The notes below the pieces were generated by a model. The model did not search any database and had not been told where the DNA came from. It saw nothing but the letters and a program-made list of their open reading frames with translations. Both the position numbers and the translations under genes were made by a program. This document shows, one piece after another, positions 18,361 through 28,920 of a stretch of DNA of 64,000 nt (position 1 is the stretch's first letter; each line of letters starts with the position of its first letter). Source of the DNA: Phycisphaerae bacterium (GTDB lineage Bacteria > Planctomycetota > Phycisphaerae > UBA1845); the NCBI GenBank assembly GCA_029260035.1, contig JAJDEA010000120.1, forward strand, positions 1 to 64,000, given 5' to 3'.

Positions 18361-20669
18361 CGCTTGCGACCCCACGCCCAAGCCAGTGTTTGCTCGCCCA
18401 TAAGCACAACCAATACAACCAGCAACGCCGCACGCCAGAATTCCGTACGCGTCTCGCCGGCTTGCGCGTTCAAGCCTTCCAACCCTTCAATGTAATCAAA
18501 ATCGATACCGGGCATCGCACTTCGTAATTCAGCCTCCTCTGCCATGGCAAGGTCGCCTTCTCGAGGATCAACATTAACCGCAGCCGTCTTAGCGATTTCA
18601 TTTCCGTCTCGCCCCCGAAGGATAAACTTATAGAATCCCGCGCGATCCGTGTGGTCCCACGTTGCAGCCCATCCTTCTCCATCTTCCGTTGGCTTAGCGG
18701 TCAATCCGATTTCCCGTTCCGATGGATACGCGGGCGTTCGGACGGTGATGTCCGGTTCATACAGTGCGGGGTCCAGCGCAAGCTGGATCGGTTCTCCGAC
18801 CCGTTGATCATCCACCGAGTCGCCGCGTTTAGCCACATGCTGCACCATCTCCAACATCACCGGCAAAAAGGTGGGGTGGTCAGGCCATTGGTGCCACTCC
18901 TTGTCGGCCGACGTCGCAATCAACACGACCCGACCCGCGCCAAACGATTTTTCCACAATCGCAGGATTCCCTTTTTCGTCGTCGAACCGCGCAATGATTT
19001 GAACGCGGGGAATATCAGAACCTTGAATACCAACGCCTTCTGACCTCGTCTCGTCATCGCCGCCATCGGGCGCCACATTCGCGGCACTACTGAAGAACTC
19101 GTAAAACGGAACACGACTCAAACCCAGCGGATCGCCGTCCTTTGCAACGCCCTGCATAGCTGGGTGGAGTCGATCGACAACGACGAGGTTGGTCGCCGTC
19201 GCGGCTCGAATCCGCTCCGACAGCAGCACAGGTAGCAATCCCTCGCCGTCACGGTATAGATTGCTGTTGTACACGTCTGCATCAACCTGATCACCCAGAA
19301 AAAAGAGGACGCCGCCCCCGTCAGCCGTAAACTGCTCCAAAGCCTTTAGGCCCGGTTCGCTTAGCCTGTATACGTTAGCCAATATCACGGCGTGGAATGT
19401 CGAAAGGTTGGTTTCTTCCAGCTCCGTATCGTTAATAACCACGACTTCATTACCGCTAAAAATATCTCCCTGCGGCCTAAGAGCCGTTGCCAGCAGACTC
19501 ACTTCGTCGTTGAAATCGTCGGCGGATGGCTCGCCATCAACAACCAGAAGTCGAACAGCGCTTACGACCTCCAACGAATGATAGCGAACATCATCCAACG
19601 GAAGGGAATCCAAAGGCAGGTCCACGCGAATTGTCTCGAATCCCGCTCGACGAAACTGCGCTTCGAAGCCCACTTCGGCTCGCTGAAATGGTGCGATGGT
19701 GTCGATTTCTTTCGCAGGATGAGCCAAGCTTCCGACAGTCAATCGTAAATTCAAGCCATCCATTGGTCGGCTGGAATAATTCAAGATTTCTGCGTTAAGA
19801 ACCCCATCCGTCCCGGCCACAACCTGACGACCGTCTAACGAAATCTTTGCAATCGCACGATTGGCAGCGCCCCGTGTTCCCACATTAATCAGGGAGACGC
19901 GAAGACCTCGGTTGTTGTCCGCCCAGGCCTTTAGTGGTGTAAGAGCCGAAGCCGTCTCCGCGTCCTCCCCCTCGCGTGCAGGCCGAATCACCCAATCGTG
20001 GCGTTGGAAATCGCTGATAACATACACCGCCGCATTCAAGACACCGGGACTGCTTTCCAATTGGCCCGCGACAGCTTCCAAAACCGACCCCGGATCAATC
20101 GCCCGCTGCGACGTTTGCAGGCCTTCCAAATGCGAAAGAAGTTCTTCCGCATCGGCCTGACTCAAGTAAACGCCGGACTCGATCGGGGCATCCGGCTCGG
20201 TCATGCGAAGAATAGTCATCGAATCATTGGGGGATTCCTGTCTGATTGCTTGAATGAGTTGGCGTACCGCGGATTTCGCCGTGTCGAAAGAAGTGCCAGT
20301 TTCGGTTTCGTACCCCATGCTGAACGAATCATCTAGCACGATAATTCGTTCCGTTCGCTGCGAACCTCCAAACGCTGACGCAATACTCGACAAACTAAGG
20401 AATGGACGACCAAATAATACGCCCAGCAACAATACAGCCAAGCAACGCAGCGCGAGCAAAATCCAATCCTCAAGGCGAATTCTTCTCCGATTCGTTCGCT
20501 CTGCCTGTAATAGAAAACTGATTGCCGCCCAACGAATACGCTTAAAACGTCTTCGCGCAAAAAGATGAATCAAAACGGGCAGACTTATGGCACCAGCGCC
20601 AGCCAGAAATAAGCCCGGCGTGACAAAGGCAGCTAAAATGGGTGGTGTTAGAATATACGGTGTCAACAT
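18357..20669 (-). CDS. BatA-domain and vWA-domain membrane protein
   Basis: A 770-residue protein starting with the BatA (aerotolerance regulator N-terminal) helix pair: a hydrophobic segment with PVLIHLFARRRFKRIRWA, then a second helix around LALRCLAVLLLGVLFGRPFL. A vWA domain follows with MIDAS DDSFSMG (DxSxS). The later part carries a ThuA/amidotransferase-like segment (DGGGVLFFLGDQVDADVYN), beta-rich repeats, and a final membrane helix near 745-763. It is coupled to the next vWA gene by an ATGA overlap. In Bacteroides-type Bat operons such proteins sit in the inner membrane facing the periplasm. Confidence 0.86.
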   Translation of the reverse strand: MLTPYILTPPILAAFVTPGLFLAGAGAISLPVLIHLFARRRFKRIRWAAISFLLQAERTNRRRIRLEDWILLALRCLAVLLLGVLFGRPFLSLSSIASAFGGSQRTERIIVLDDSFSMGYETETGTSFDTAKSAVRQLIQAIRQESPNDSMTILRMTEPDAPIESGVYLSQADAEELLSHLEGLQTSQRAIDPGSVLEAVAGQLESSPGVLNAAVYVISDFQRHDWVIRPAREGEDAETASALTPLKAWADNNRGLRVSLINVGTRGAANRAIAKISLDGRQVVAGTDGVLNAEILNYSSRPMDGLNLRLTVGSLAHPAKEIDTIAPFQRAEVGFEAQFRRAGFETIRVDLPLDSLPLDDVRYHSLEVVSAVRLLVVDGEPSADDFNDEVSLLATALRPQGDIFSGNEVVVINDTELEETNLSTFHAVILANVYRLSEPGLKALEQFTADGGGVLFFLGDQVDADVYNSNLYRDGEGLLPVLLSERIRAATATNLVVVDRLHPAMQGVAKDGDPLGLSRVPFYEFFSSAANVAPDGGDDETRSEGVGIQGSDIPRVQIIARFDDEKGNPAIVEKSFGAGRVVLIATSADKEWHQWPDHPTFLPVMLEMVQHVAKRGDSVDDQRVGEPIQLALDPALYEPDITVRTPAYPSEREIGLTAKPTEDGEGWAATWDHTDRAGFYKFILRGRDGNEIAKTAAVNVDPREGDLAMAEEAELRSAMPGIDFDYIEGLEGLNAQAGETRTEFWRAALLVVLVVLMGEQTLAWAWGRKR

Positions 20670-20850
20670 ACAATCTATCGGTTCGGGTATTCACCAAGTA
20701 GTTCGAGATCAATTGCCACTAACGCAAGTTCTATTCGACTGACGAATCCAAAAGCACCCTGCTATTCTCAGCGGTCTTGCGTTTGCCACGCCATCCAATC
20801 ATTCGTGGCTGTTTCATGAGAAACCGTTTCGTATTCAGGTTTTCCTTCTA

Positions 20851-21774
20851 TTACGCTCTCGCGCGTTGTCGGCGCAGGCGACGAGCCAGGCAACTCGACA
20901 ATGCAACGTCCAAACTTTCGGCGGTACTGATCAGGTTGTAGTCGATTCGATGGTCAAGACACGCAGAACGAATGCGCGATACAAACTCGCGGACCGCCTC
21001 CAAATAGCTTTGCCTAAGGGATTGCGGGTCCGTCAACACCTCGACATTCTCCTCTTCAATCGCCTCAAACAATGTCTGATCCGCAAACGGAAACTCCAAT
21101 TCATCATGATCCAACACATGCAAAACGATAACATCATGGCCTGCATGTCGCAGTCGCTGCAACCCTTCAACAACGTCAGCCACGTCCGTCAGAAGATCCG
21201 ACAAAAGAATAACCATTCCTCGTCGAGGAATATGCTCCGCCAAGTGCGACATCAACGAACTCATATCGGTCGGCTCTGCGGGACGGTGCGCTTCGATCAC
21301 AGATGCAAGACTAGCCAGAGCCGCCGTACTTGTAGAAACGGGAACATGCGTACGAACCCGATCGTCGAAAAGCGTCAACCCAACCGCATCTTGCTGTTGC
21401 GCGAGCAAATGGGCCAACGACATACCCGTGGTCGCCGCATAGTCCCACTTCGTCATTCGATCCGTTCCTGGATGCTCGGGATATCCCATCGAACCGGAGC
21501 AATCAAGCAGCAAGTGAACGCGCATGTTGGTCTCTTCTTCATATTCCTTAATGAAGAATCGATCCGCTTTGGCGTAAACACGCCAGTCGATGTGCCGAAT
21601 GTCGTCGCCTGGAGCGTAAGGTCTGTGATTCGCAAATTCTACACTAAACCCCTTGTAAGGGCTTTTGTGCAAACCGCTCACGAACCCCTCTACAACGAAT
21701 CGGGCGCGCAGGTCAAGCCGGCCGATTCGACTGAGAATTTCAGGCCGAAAGTACTTTCCTGGTTCTCTCGTCAT
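20851..21774 (-). CDS. DUF58 domain protein (vWA-like, MoxR partner)
   Basis: A 307-residue cytosolic protein. ATG at 21774 is preferred over an in-frame TTG at 21801. The DUF58 hallmark [14 protein letters not shown] lies at about 60-75, followed by a vWA-like MIDAS (LLDCSGSMG). DUF58 proteins are almost always the immediate partners of MoxR ATPases and are thought to be their clients or adaptors. The start lies inside the moxR 3' end (35-base overlap), which supports coupled translation. A 181-base gap follows before the BatA-like gene. Confidence 0.9.
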   Translation of the reverse strand: MTREPGKYFRPEILSRIGRLDLRARFVVEGFVSGLHKSPYKGFSVEFANHRPYAPGDDIRHIDWRVYAKADRFFIKEYEEETNMRVHLLLDCSGSMGYPEHPGTDRMTKWDYAATTGMSLAHLLAQQQDAVGLTLFDDRVRTHVPVSTSTAALASLASVIEAHRPAEPTDMSSLMSHLAEHIPRRGMVILLSDLLTDVADVVEGLQRLRHAGHDVIVLHVLDHDELEFPFADQTLFEAIEEENVEVLTDPQSLRQSYLEAVREFVSRIRSACLDHRIDYNLISTAESLDVALSSCLARRLRRQRARA

Positions 21775-22798
21775 CGTCCAGCTTCGTTCCGTTTGGATCA
21801 ATGGTTTCCAAAAGCTCGGTAATGATTCGATCTGCGGAATACCCCTCAGCCTCCGCAGAGAAATTTATGACAATTCGGTGACGCAGAACGGGCAAGGCCA
21901 ATTCGCGAATATCGTCAGCGGCAACGTGATGCCGACCTCTGAGTAGTGCGCGCGCCTTGCCTCCCAGAAGCAGCGATTGAACGGCTCGTGGCCCAGCGCC
22001 CCATGTAACCATCTTGACCGTCAACTCCGGACACTCAACCTCTGCCGGCCTCGTCGCCCGAACCAGGTCCAGCGCATACCGAACAACATCCGGCGCAGCA
22101 GGAACACGCCGGACGAGCTTTTGAAAGGCCAAAATATCTTCGCCCTTCAAAACCGGCTCAAGATCAGGCATGTCTTGTGCCGTCGTTCTGTCGGCAATCG
22201 CGTATTCTTCGTCGTATGAAGGATACCCAACGAGCACTTTGAACATAAACCGATCTTGCTGCGCCTCGGGGAGTGGGTACGTTCCTTCCTGCTCGATCGG
22301 ATTTTGCGTAGCTAACACAAAAAAGGGTAACGACAGATCATGGCGCACGCCACCCACCGTCACATGCCTTTCCTGCATTGCCTCAAGCAGCGCAGCCTGC
22401 GTCTTTGGCGGCGTACGATTGATTTCGTCAGCCAAGAGCACGTTGGCGAAGATTGGTCCCGGCAGGAATCGAAACTCCCGCGTACCCGTTGCGCGATCTT
22501 CCTGAATCACCTCCGTGCCGGTGATGTCTGAAGGCATGAGGTCCGGGGTAAACTGAATTCGGCTAAACGATAATGCCAAACACTTGGCAAGTGATGAAAT
22601 CGTCAGCGTTTTCGCAAGCCCCGGGACTCCCTCCAGAATGCAGTGACCGTTGGCAAAAAGAGCGATCAGCAATTGATCGATCACTTCGTTCTGGCCGACA
22701 ATAATCTGACCAAGCGCCGAGCGCAACGATTCACACGCTTGGCCGAGGCGATCGACAAGCGCTACATCCAGTTCAGTGCTTCCACTTGTACTATCCAA
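21740..22798 (-). CDS. MoxR-family AAA+ ATPase
   Basis: A 352-residue AAA+ chaperone-like ATPase. Walker A is GVPGLAKT (residues of about 59-66), Walker B is [21 protein letters not shown], and sensor 1 appears as [23 protein letters not shown]. The start is TTG with GAGAGGA 8 bases upstream, a strong ribosome binding site; no nearby ATG gives the full N-terminus. MoxR proteins load metals or remodel vWA-domain partners. Here DUF58 and two vWA membrane proteins follow directly. The gene is preceded by a 97-base gap after the toroid gene. Confidence 0.94.
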   Translation of the reverse strand: MDSTSGSTELDVALVDRLGQACESLRSALGQIIVGQNEVIDQLLIALFANGHCILEGVPGLAKTLTISSLAKCLALSFSRIQFTPDLMPSDITGTEVIQEDRATGTREFRFLPGPIFANVLLADEINRTPPKTQAALLEAMQERHVTVGGVRHDLSLPFFVLATQNPIEQEGTYPLPEAQQDRFMFKVLVGYPSYDEEYAIADRTTAQDMPDLEPVLKGEDILAFQKLVRRVPAAPDVVRYALDLVRATRPAEVECPELTVKMVTWGAGPRAVQSLLLGGKARALLRGRHHVAADDIRELALPVLRHRIVINFSAEAEGYSADRIITELLETIDPNGTKLDDDERTRKVLSA

Positions 22799-22895
22799 AA
22801 CTCATTCCTCTCTTTGCGTTCCAACAACAAATTATGTTCACTTCCGCACCTGCCCTCGGTGCATCGAATCCTCACTTACTTCTTACCATTTTAGC

Positions 22896-23960
22896 CTACC
22901 GTTGCATAATCGGTAGGTAGTTGTAGGGCAGTTGCAGGATAATCAGTGCAACAGCCGTTCCGTACACGTCACCCACATTGTCGCCAAACCACGCACCATC
23001 TTCTTGCTGAGAAGCAATGAGATAATCCCGCCGTTTGGCGAAGTATTCACTCCAACTTGAGTCCCGGCCGATGTATAGCGCTTGTGCCATGTACAGGTGC
23101 GCGTAAAAATCATGACCTCGAAACCTCACATCCGGCCTTAGGTTGTCCTTCGCGTGAACCAGCGCACGCAACGCGCGAGGGTTTTCATACTGACCTGCAT
23201 TAAACCAACAACAGACCGCAGCAGCGGACAGTGCAGGCTTGGACAGACCTTTCGTACTGGCCGTATACCGTATCCCGCCATCGCTATTCTGCGACAAATC
23301 AAGATACGCCATCGCAGCGTCAATGACATCCTTGGGGACGGAAATACCAGCGTTTCGGCACGATCTCAGTGCCTGCACTTGTGTTACGGTTACGGAGCCC
23401 TCGTCGTTTCGAGCATCAGGAGTGTATATCCAACCCCCTCGATGACTTTGCGAACGCGCCGTAAGGTGAACGGCTGACGTCAAGGTATTTTGTATTTCCT
23501 TCGCCCTTGTAGCATCCTCCGTCATGCCCATCAATTGGCTCAAGAAAAGAACGGCAAACCCATGACCGTGCATAGGCCTCGTATCAAAGTCACGTTGCGC
23601 AATCAAGCCGTTTGAATTTGTGGACCGTATCAGGAACCGAGCCGACCGGTCTAATTGCGGTGCATACCGACCTTGCGTAGCGGTATTCCCATCCATCAAC
23701 AGCGCGATTCCAGCCAGTGCAGTCATGGCGACAGGGTAACGATAATGTTCATTGCGATTAGACCAGGAACCCTGTCGATCCTGAGTTCTCGCCAAATAGG
23801 CGAGTCCACGATCGATCGCCGATTTGGCTTCCGGCGTGATTCCTGCGGGCAACCGATCCTTAAGCTGAACTTGCGCATCAGCTGCTGTCGCCAACATAGC
23901 AACAACCATAATCGCCCGCACAATTAAGTAAGCTACTTTTCTATGTCGCCTACGCGTCAT
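22896..23960 (-). CDS. Exported alpha/alpha-toroid (squalene-cyclase-like) protein
   Basis: A 354-residue protein with an N-terminal signal segment (VAYLIVRAIMVVAMLATAADA). The body repeats helix pairs with GG.W or GAWF turns (QGSWSNRNEHYRYPVAMTALA, GGWIYT, DGGIRY, DGAWFGDNVG), which is the terpene-cyclase/prenyltransferase-type alpha/alpha-barrel. The DxDD-type cyclase motif is not seen, so enzymatic cyclisation is not supported. Start is ATG 23960 in a TGATG junction with the previous stop; GTG 23963 is also possible. Related proteins are numerous in planctomycete envelope clusters. Function unknown. Confidence 0.8.
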   Translation of the reverse strand: MTRRRHRKVAYLIVRAIMVVAMLATAADAQVQLKDRLPAGITPEAKSAIDRGLAYLARTQDRQGSWSNRNEHYRYPVAMTALAGIALLMDGNTATQGRYAPQLDRSARFLIRSTNSNGLIAQRDFDTRPMHGHGFAVLFLSQLMGMTEDATRAKEIQNTLTSAVHLTARSQSHRGGWIYTPDARNDEGSVTVTQVQALRSCRNAGISVPKDVIDAAMAYLDLSQNSDGGIRYTASTKGLSKPALSAAAVCCWFNAGQYENPRALRALVHAKDNLRPDVRFRGHDFYAHLYMAQALYIGRDSSWSEYFAKRRDYLIASQQEDGAWFGDNVGDVYGTAVALIILQLPYNYLPIMQR

Positions 23961-26900
23961 CACGACCCTCTCAGACTCATGTCGGACTGATATCTCATCC
24001 TGAGCGCATGGAGCGCGCGGTTCGTTCGAACAAGCATAATTTGGCCTCGAAAATCTCCGGAATACTGCAATTCTTCCTGGATATTGAGGAATGGGAGTTC
24101 CAGAACCTTGCCAACATTGTTTCCCGTAGCTGCATCGATCATAACAGCATCGAGTCGCATGCTCACCCTCGCTCTACGTCCATGTATCGCCTTCGATGAT
24201 ACTTCTCTTTCCGTAACCACAAACAGGTGGTTACCTATCACTTCAAAAGCTTCCTCGTTCCCAGTGAACGGTGCCAGATCATTGCGTTCCCAAAGAACCT
24301 CTCCCGTCGCGATATCGGCCGCCATCAAGGATGGATATCGCTTCGCACCGCGCTGGACAATACGCTGTACAATCATCGTACCGGCAACCATCCTCCCGTA
24401 AACCGGCATGCCCTGGCCAGGGAGTTGAACGTCGAGGATTTCCTCGCCAGTTGAAATGGCAACAACCTTCACGTCGCCAGCAAGCATCCCAATAGCAAGA
24501 TATCCAGGAGCTGGCACGAACAACTGAACCAAAGGCTTATCAAGTTGGACTTCCCACTTCGTATCCCCCGTAGCCAAATCAACACCCACCACGGCATCTG
24601 CTTTCGGCGTGCATTTCGGGCCGCAAAGCATCCCTTCGGCCCTCACCAGATTTACAAGCCAATTGTCGGGTTGAGGCTGACGCAATAGGATTTGTCGCAC
24701 AAGGTGGCCGGTCTTGCGCTCGTAGAGATGAACACGATCCATTGATTTATTCGCTGCCACCACATGAGCACCCTCTAACCAAAGATGCTCGAGGTGTTCA
24801 CCCCTGAGCTTCCGCTCCCAAAGCATCTGTCCGTCAGCCAATCGCATCATCGTCAGTTTGCCACGCGTCGGCAACGCAACGAATTGGCCATCCCCGGCGG
24901 CCATGGCCGTATCGGGGTATGGGTTCGTTTCTTCAACCATTTGCGGGACAAACGGCTTAGCCCAAAGCCGCTTGCCTGTCATCAAACCAATCGCAAACAA
25001 GCCATCATGGCCAGCAAAAACACCAATCTGACTATCAGCCACAGCGGCGTGCGTACCTAACGAGTTATTCCCTGCTTGAGACGGGGAAAACATCTCTGGA
25101 AGTTGGAAATCGACACGCCATCGGTCCTCACCGCTCTGCCGATCGAAACAGGCAATGCTGTTGACCGTCTCCTTGACATAGACATGGTCGGCTAACAGTG
25201 AAGGTCTGGAGGAGGCGATATTGACGAGCCCCGGTGCGCGCTTACCAGCGTTTAGGCTATGCGTCCACGTCGGTTTCTGTTCGTCTTCAAGCAACGTCTT
25301 TGCAAGCACCGGCGGAGCACGATAGCGATCGAAATCCGCAGAAGTAAGCGATGCACGAACCTTCTCCGTCCACCGACCGATTAACGTTTTGTCTTCGAAA
25401 CGATCACGTCCTAGCCGCTCATTTTCTCCGTCGCTCGGTATCGGATGATTTTCAAAATCGCGATCCAGTCGATCAAGAACGTACAACAACGCCGAAGCAG
25501 ATTGGCCGGGAGGACGCTGGTAAATCTCCGTAAGAATAAGAAGCGCATCTAACGCATCGTCAGTCGTTCCGTTGACGTCTACGCATTCAAGCAACTGCTG
25601 TTCAGCAATCTCGAACCGCCCTCGACCTCGATTCCACTTACCCAGTGCCAAGAGCGCTCGCTGTTGTAAGTCAATTGCCAAAGGCAAGTCAGCTACCACG
25701 CGGAGTCTCCTGGCGGCCCGCTTCGCATTTTCAGGCTCCCCAAGCTCGTCGATTCTTGAATTCGTATAATCCGACCATACTTTCTGAAATTGCGTGCGTT
25801 CCACTGAAGTTAGCTTCGACAGGCATCCCGTAAGCCCTTCGACCACCTGAGACCTTGCTGGCCCAAACACAAGTGGTTCAAGGCGAATCGTCTCGTCGCT
25901 ATCCGAGCTGAGGCCAGCTTCGGACAAAAGCGCACAAGCGTCGGCGGTTTGCCCGTACTCCTGTAGTTGACGCGATTTGGCAATCTTGCAGCGAATTCGA
26001 TCTGTCGCCGTCAGCGCAACTTCGATGGCGCGGTCAAACAATTGAAGGGTGTCTGCGCGACCATTATTCGATTGCTTGCCCAAGGCCAGCAAGGCTTCCA
26101 TGCGTGCTGATCGGGCAGAAGCGTAGATCGAAGTACGACGATTCAGGTCATCCGAAGACAAGGTATCCAATAGCGCCAGTGCACGGGAAGGGTTTTCGCG
26201 CAATAACTCCAGCGTCGCAAGCCGAACTGTATCTCGTGCCGTCACGTTGTCCGATTCAACTCGAGCAACCGTTGACGCATACATTTGCGCCACATCCGGA
26301 AATTTGCTCACAGTTCGGCCTTCCAACAAATAGAGTGCTGAATTCATGCACAAGATATTTCCGAAAGGCCAAGCCCTGTCCGTCAAAGTCTGCTTGTCCA
26401 GCAGTACGCCAGACGCTGAGTCGAACGCCACCAGGCCCTCATTTGTTGGCATCAGTACTCGATCACCAGAAAGCACCGCCTTGCCGGTCGGGGTACCGCT
26501 TTGATCACTTTTCCAATAAGGCTCACCATTTACGATGTTCATACATGAAATGAACTGTCCGCCAACCCACACACGATTGTCGTTTGCAGCGAGAACATAA
26601 GAACCATCTGCCACACAGGTCGCCCATCTCGATTTACCCGTGGAAGTATCGAATGCCATTAATTTGTCGTTATCGCCAGCCGCAAGTAGAACGACACCGC
26701 CCGCCACAACCGGCGGCGAAGGTAGCCACCTACTCCCGCAATTCGCGAGCACAACCGGTTCGCTCTGACTCGATCGCGTATACCGGTGCGCCCAGCGAAG
26801 GGAATGGTCGGAAACATTGACCGCAAACAGCACGCCTTCGCCCGACGGAACATAAACCACCCCACTGGCATAGGCTGGCAACAATGATTCTTTTGGCCCA

Positions 26901-28528
26901 CTTGGAGTCGAAGTCAATGAGCAAAGGAGGATTTCATCCAACACTCGTCCGGTGGCTGGCTCCAACACACCCAAATGAAAGTCGTTATGCTTGTAATACG
27001 GAACCCAGAGCACCCCCTCGACAGAAATGGGTGCGGCTCGAAACTCGGCGCCCGCGAGACGTGCAGTCAAATTTCGCGTGCCACCTTTATGCCATTTAAT
27101 CTCGCCGGTCTCGGCGTCGTAAGCGACAAGCCTGGAAAGCGGTCTTGCCGGACCAAGCCTCCGACCCCTTCGACGTACGCCATTGGACGGAGAAACCTGC
27201 AACCCCTCTCCTAAACCCAACACATGACGTTCGATCGTAAATACAAGGCCGTGGCTCGTTGACATGTCCCCTGCTACATAATCCTCAACCGTCGCATCAG
27301 GAGAAAGAAACATCAATCGCGATGACGCTGAACCAGTGGCAAATTGCGACAATCGAGCGGCACGAATGACCGAAGGCAAGGGGGTTTGCCATTGAGGGGC
27401 AAAACTATCTGCATCGACCGCCAACACGCCACCCAGCGTCCGAGCAAACAATTTGCCGTCGCTTGAAAGAAGCTGCAAAGTTGGAAGTAACAACTCTCCG
27501 CCAGGCCTGTTGACGTAAGTACGGCCAACAGACCCCGGAAACATATCGGGCATTTCATAACGCCATGGCGTTTTCGTTTCGATGTTCGGATCCACTCCCG
27601 GCATCACATTGCGTCGATCAAGCGATCCTGCAACCATAGACCATTTACGATGCGACGGAATCACGTCTTCATATTCACGATGGTCGGAGACAGAAGACAC
27701 AATCGTTCTCAGCCAATTCAATGGCACTTCAGGAAACTCCCCCTCCGCCGCTTGGTTCAGCACTCGATCCACATCGTATGACCGACCGAGTATCGCATAA
27801 GCCGCAGCCAACTTGCCCACAATTCGGCGTGCAGGTATGTCGAAATCAGGGACCATCTCCGTCAATCTTTCCAACACCGTCACAGCTTCAAGAGGGCGAC
27901 CGGAATCGAGTTCCCAAGATGCCAGCATGTCGGCAGCGTCGTCGCCGTATTGAGTCAGGAGGTAACGGTCTACGAGCAACTGAAGCCCAACTTTATCATG
28001 GGACTGCAAAGATCGATGAAAAATGCCCTTGGCCTTGCCGTCGAACAAAGTTCGGTAAGCTGCGATTCCTTCTTCAGGCATTGACGCCAGTTGGCGGATT
28101 GCATGCTGGCGGGCTGACTCGTAAAGAACTGCTGTCGTGTCGTCCCCGTTCGACCGGGCAACGAGCGAACCTTTTGGATCATCGATAATGCGTTGCAGCG
28201 AGTCTATCGCTAGTTTCCAATCGCCTCGCACAACGCCGTCATCTGCTTGACGAAGGAGATTCAAGATCGACGCGTCCGTCTCAATCAATGTCCGCTTGAC
28301 GGCTCTGCCCCGCTGGGCACGTCGATCAACCTTTGCATTTTGGCGTGCCGGAGCGCGACGAATACGCTGCTCTTGCGCAAGAACGATTCCGGGTGTACTT
28401 TCGGGCCCGAGTACTGATATGACCATCGCAAACGTAACCCAGAAATGCAGCAATCGGAATCGAACGTTTCGCGGCTTGATGCCTCGATGGCGTTTGAATG
28501 CTATGTTGAAGATTGGCCCCGTATTCAT
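23960..28528 (-). CDS. Giant exported PQQ-type beta-propeller and TPR-like protein
   Basis: A 1522-residue protein, the largest in the window. An N-terminal export segment (FWVTFAMVISVLGPESTPGIVLA) follows a basic head. Residues of about 60-310 look helical and TPR-like. A first set of PQQ-like blades occupies about 350-740 (RWATCVADGSYVLAA, WYxxD-type turns, and LVAYDAETGEIKWHKGG), a helical TPR-like block runs about 760-1110, and a second set of blades runs about 1130-1500 (VVGVDLATGDTKWEVQL, MAADIATGEVLWERN). Such tandem propellers without quinone ligands usually act as binding scaffolds. It heads the minus-strand series and is coupled by TGATG to the toroid gene. Function unknown. Confidence 0.85.
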   Translation of the reverse strand: MNTGPIFNIAFKRHRGIKPRNVRFRLLHFWVTFAMVISVLGPESTPGIVLAQEQRIRRAPARQNAKVDRRAQRGRAVKRTLIETDASILNLLRQADDGVVRGDWKLAIDSLQRIIDDPKGSLVARSNGDDTTAVLYESARQHAIRQLASMPEEGIAAYRTLFDGKAKGIFHRSLQSHDKVGLQLLVDRYLLTQYGDDAADMLASWELDSGRPLEAVTVLERLTEMVPDFDIPARRIVGKLAAAYAILGRSYDVDRVLNQAAEGEFPEVPLNWLRTIVSSVSDHREYEDVIPSHRKWSMVAGSLDRRNVMPGVDPNIETKTPWRYEMPDMFPGSVGRTYVNRPGGELLLPTLQLLSSDGKLFARTLGGVLAVDADSFAPQWQTPLPSVIRAARLSQFATGSASSRLMFLSPDATVEDYVAGDMSTSHGLVFTIERHVLGLGEGLQVSPSNGVRRRGRRLGPARPLSRLVAYDAETGEIKWHKGGTRNLTARLAGAEFRAAPISVEGVLWVPYYKHNDFHLGVLEPATGRVLDEILLCSLTSTPSGPKESLLPAYASGVVYVPSGEGVLFAVNVSDHSLRWAHRYTRSSQSEPVVLANCGSRWLPSPPVVAGGVVLLAAGDNDKLMAFDTSTGKSRWATCVADGSYVLAANDNRVWVGGQFISCMNIVNGEPYWKSDQSGTPTGKAVLSGDRVLMPTNEGLVAFDSASGVLLDKQTLTDRAWPFGNILCMNSALYLLEGRTVSKFPDVAQMYASTVARVESDNVTARDTVRLATLELLRENPSRALALLDTLSSDDLNRRTSIYASARSARMEALLALGKQSNNGRADTLQLFDRAIEVALTATDRIRCKIAKSRQLQEYGQTADACALLSEAGLSSDSDETIRLEPLVFGPARSQVVEGLTGCLSKLTSVERTQFQKVWSDYTNSRIDELGEPENAKRAARRLRVVADLPLAIDLQQRALLALGKWNRGRGRFEIAEQQLLECVDVNGTTDDALDALLILTEIYQRPPGQSASALLYVLDRLDRDFENHPIPSDGENERLGRDRFEDKTLIGRWTEKVRASLTSADFDRYRAPPVLAKTLLEDEQKPTWTHSLNAGKRAPGLVNIASSRPSLLADHVYVKETVNSIACFDRQSGEDRWRVDFQLPEMFSPSQAGNNSLGTHAAVADSQIGVFAGHDGLFAIGLMTGKRLWAKPFVPQMVEETNPYPDTAMAAGDGQFVALPTRGKLTMMRLADGQMLWERKLRGEHLEHLWLEGAHVVAANKSMDRVHLYERKTGHLVRQILLRQPQPDNWLVNLVRAEGMLCGPKCTPKADAVVGVDLATGDTKWEVQLDKPLVQLFVPAPGYLAIGMLAGDVKVVAISTGEEILDVQLPGQGMPVYGRMVAGTMIVQRIVQRGAKRYPSLMAADIATGEVLWERNDLAPFTGNEEAFEVIGNHLFVVTEREVSSKAIHGRRARVSMRLDAVMIDAATGNNVGKVLELPFLNIQEELQYSGDFRGQIMLVRTNRALHALRMRYQSDMSLRGS

Positions 28529-28920
28529 AGCATCTCAAGGTCCACCGATCCTCAAACACGCAGTGGATAGCGCGCGGGCCATCGAAACGTAGGCCCCTTC
28601 ACTTCATCGACAAAGCGCATTACGGGCGCATTGACCAACCTTCAGCACTTTCTTTATCGACCCGAATTACTGTTGGCCAATCGTAGCAATTTAGCGAGGT
28701 CGGTTCCAGACAGCGTTTCACGTCGAGACAAGTCTCGACAGGTAAGTTACAGCATGGATACGATAACGAGGTTGGAAACTACAATTTCAGTGCTGGTGGA
28801 TAGTGTAACACTTGCTTGGCGCCGCGAACGGTCAGGCATAGCGGCGATTCGCGTATATTTTGGGAAGAAACATGCCTACGATTGCTACAGCTGAATAGAG
28901 CTTGTTTCAGCCATGATGGA
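28529..28920. other. Intergenic region upstream of the PQQ gene series
   Basis: A 392-base gap between ffh (ends 28921) and the first gene of the long minus-strand series (starts 28528). It probably carries the promoter of that series. The one clear element is a perfect inverted repeat at 28722-28739. A plus-strand open frame here (28631-28894) has no recognisable features and is not called. Confidence 0.5.
28722..28739. promoter_or_regulatory. Perfect inverted repeat, possible operator
   Basis: GTCGAGAC-AA-GTCTCGAC: two perfect 8-base arms with a 2-base spacer, 194 bases upstream of the PQQ gene. No T-run follows on either strand, so it is more likely a dimer-binding site than a terminator. 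No adjacent regulator gene points to its protein. Confidence 0.45.

Noticed and set aside
20866-21822. A 318-codon plus-strand open frame opposite the DUF58 gene
   Set aside because: It is antisense to a clear DUF58/MoxR coding region, has no domain, and its codon pattern follows the sense gene.
28631-28894. An 87-codon plus-strand frame in the gap above the PQQ gene
   Set aside because: No ribosome binding site, no family, and it spans the inverted repeat that looks regulatory.
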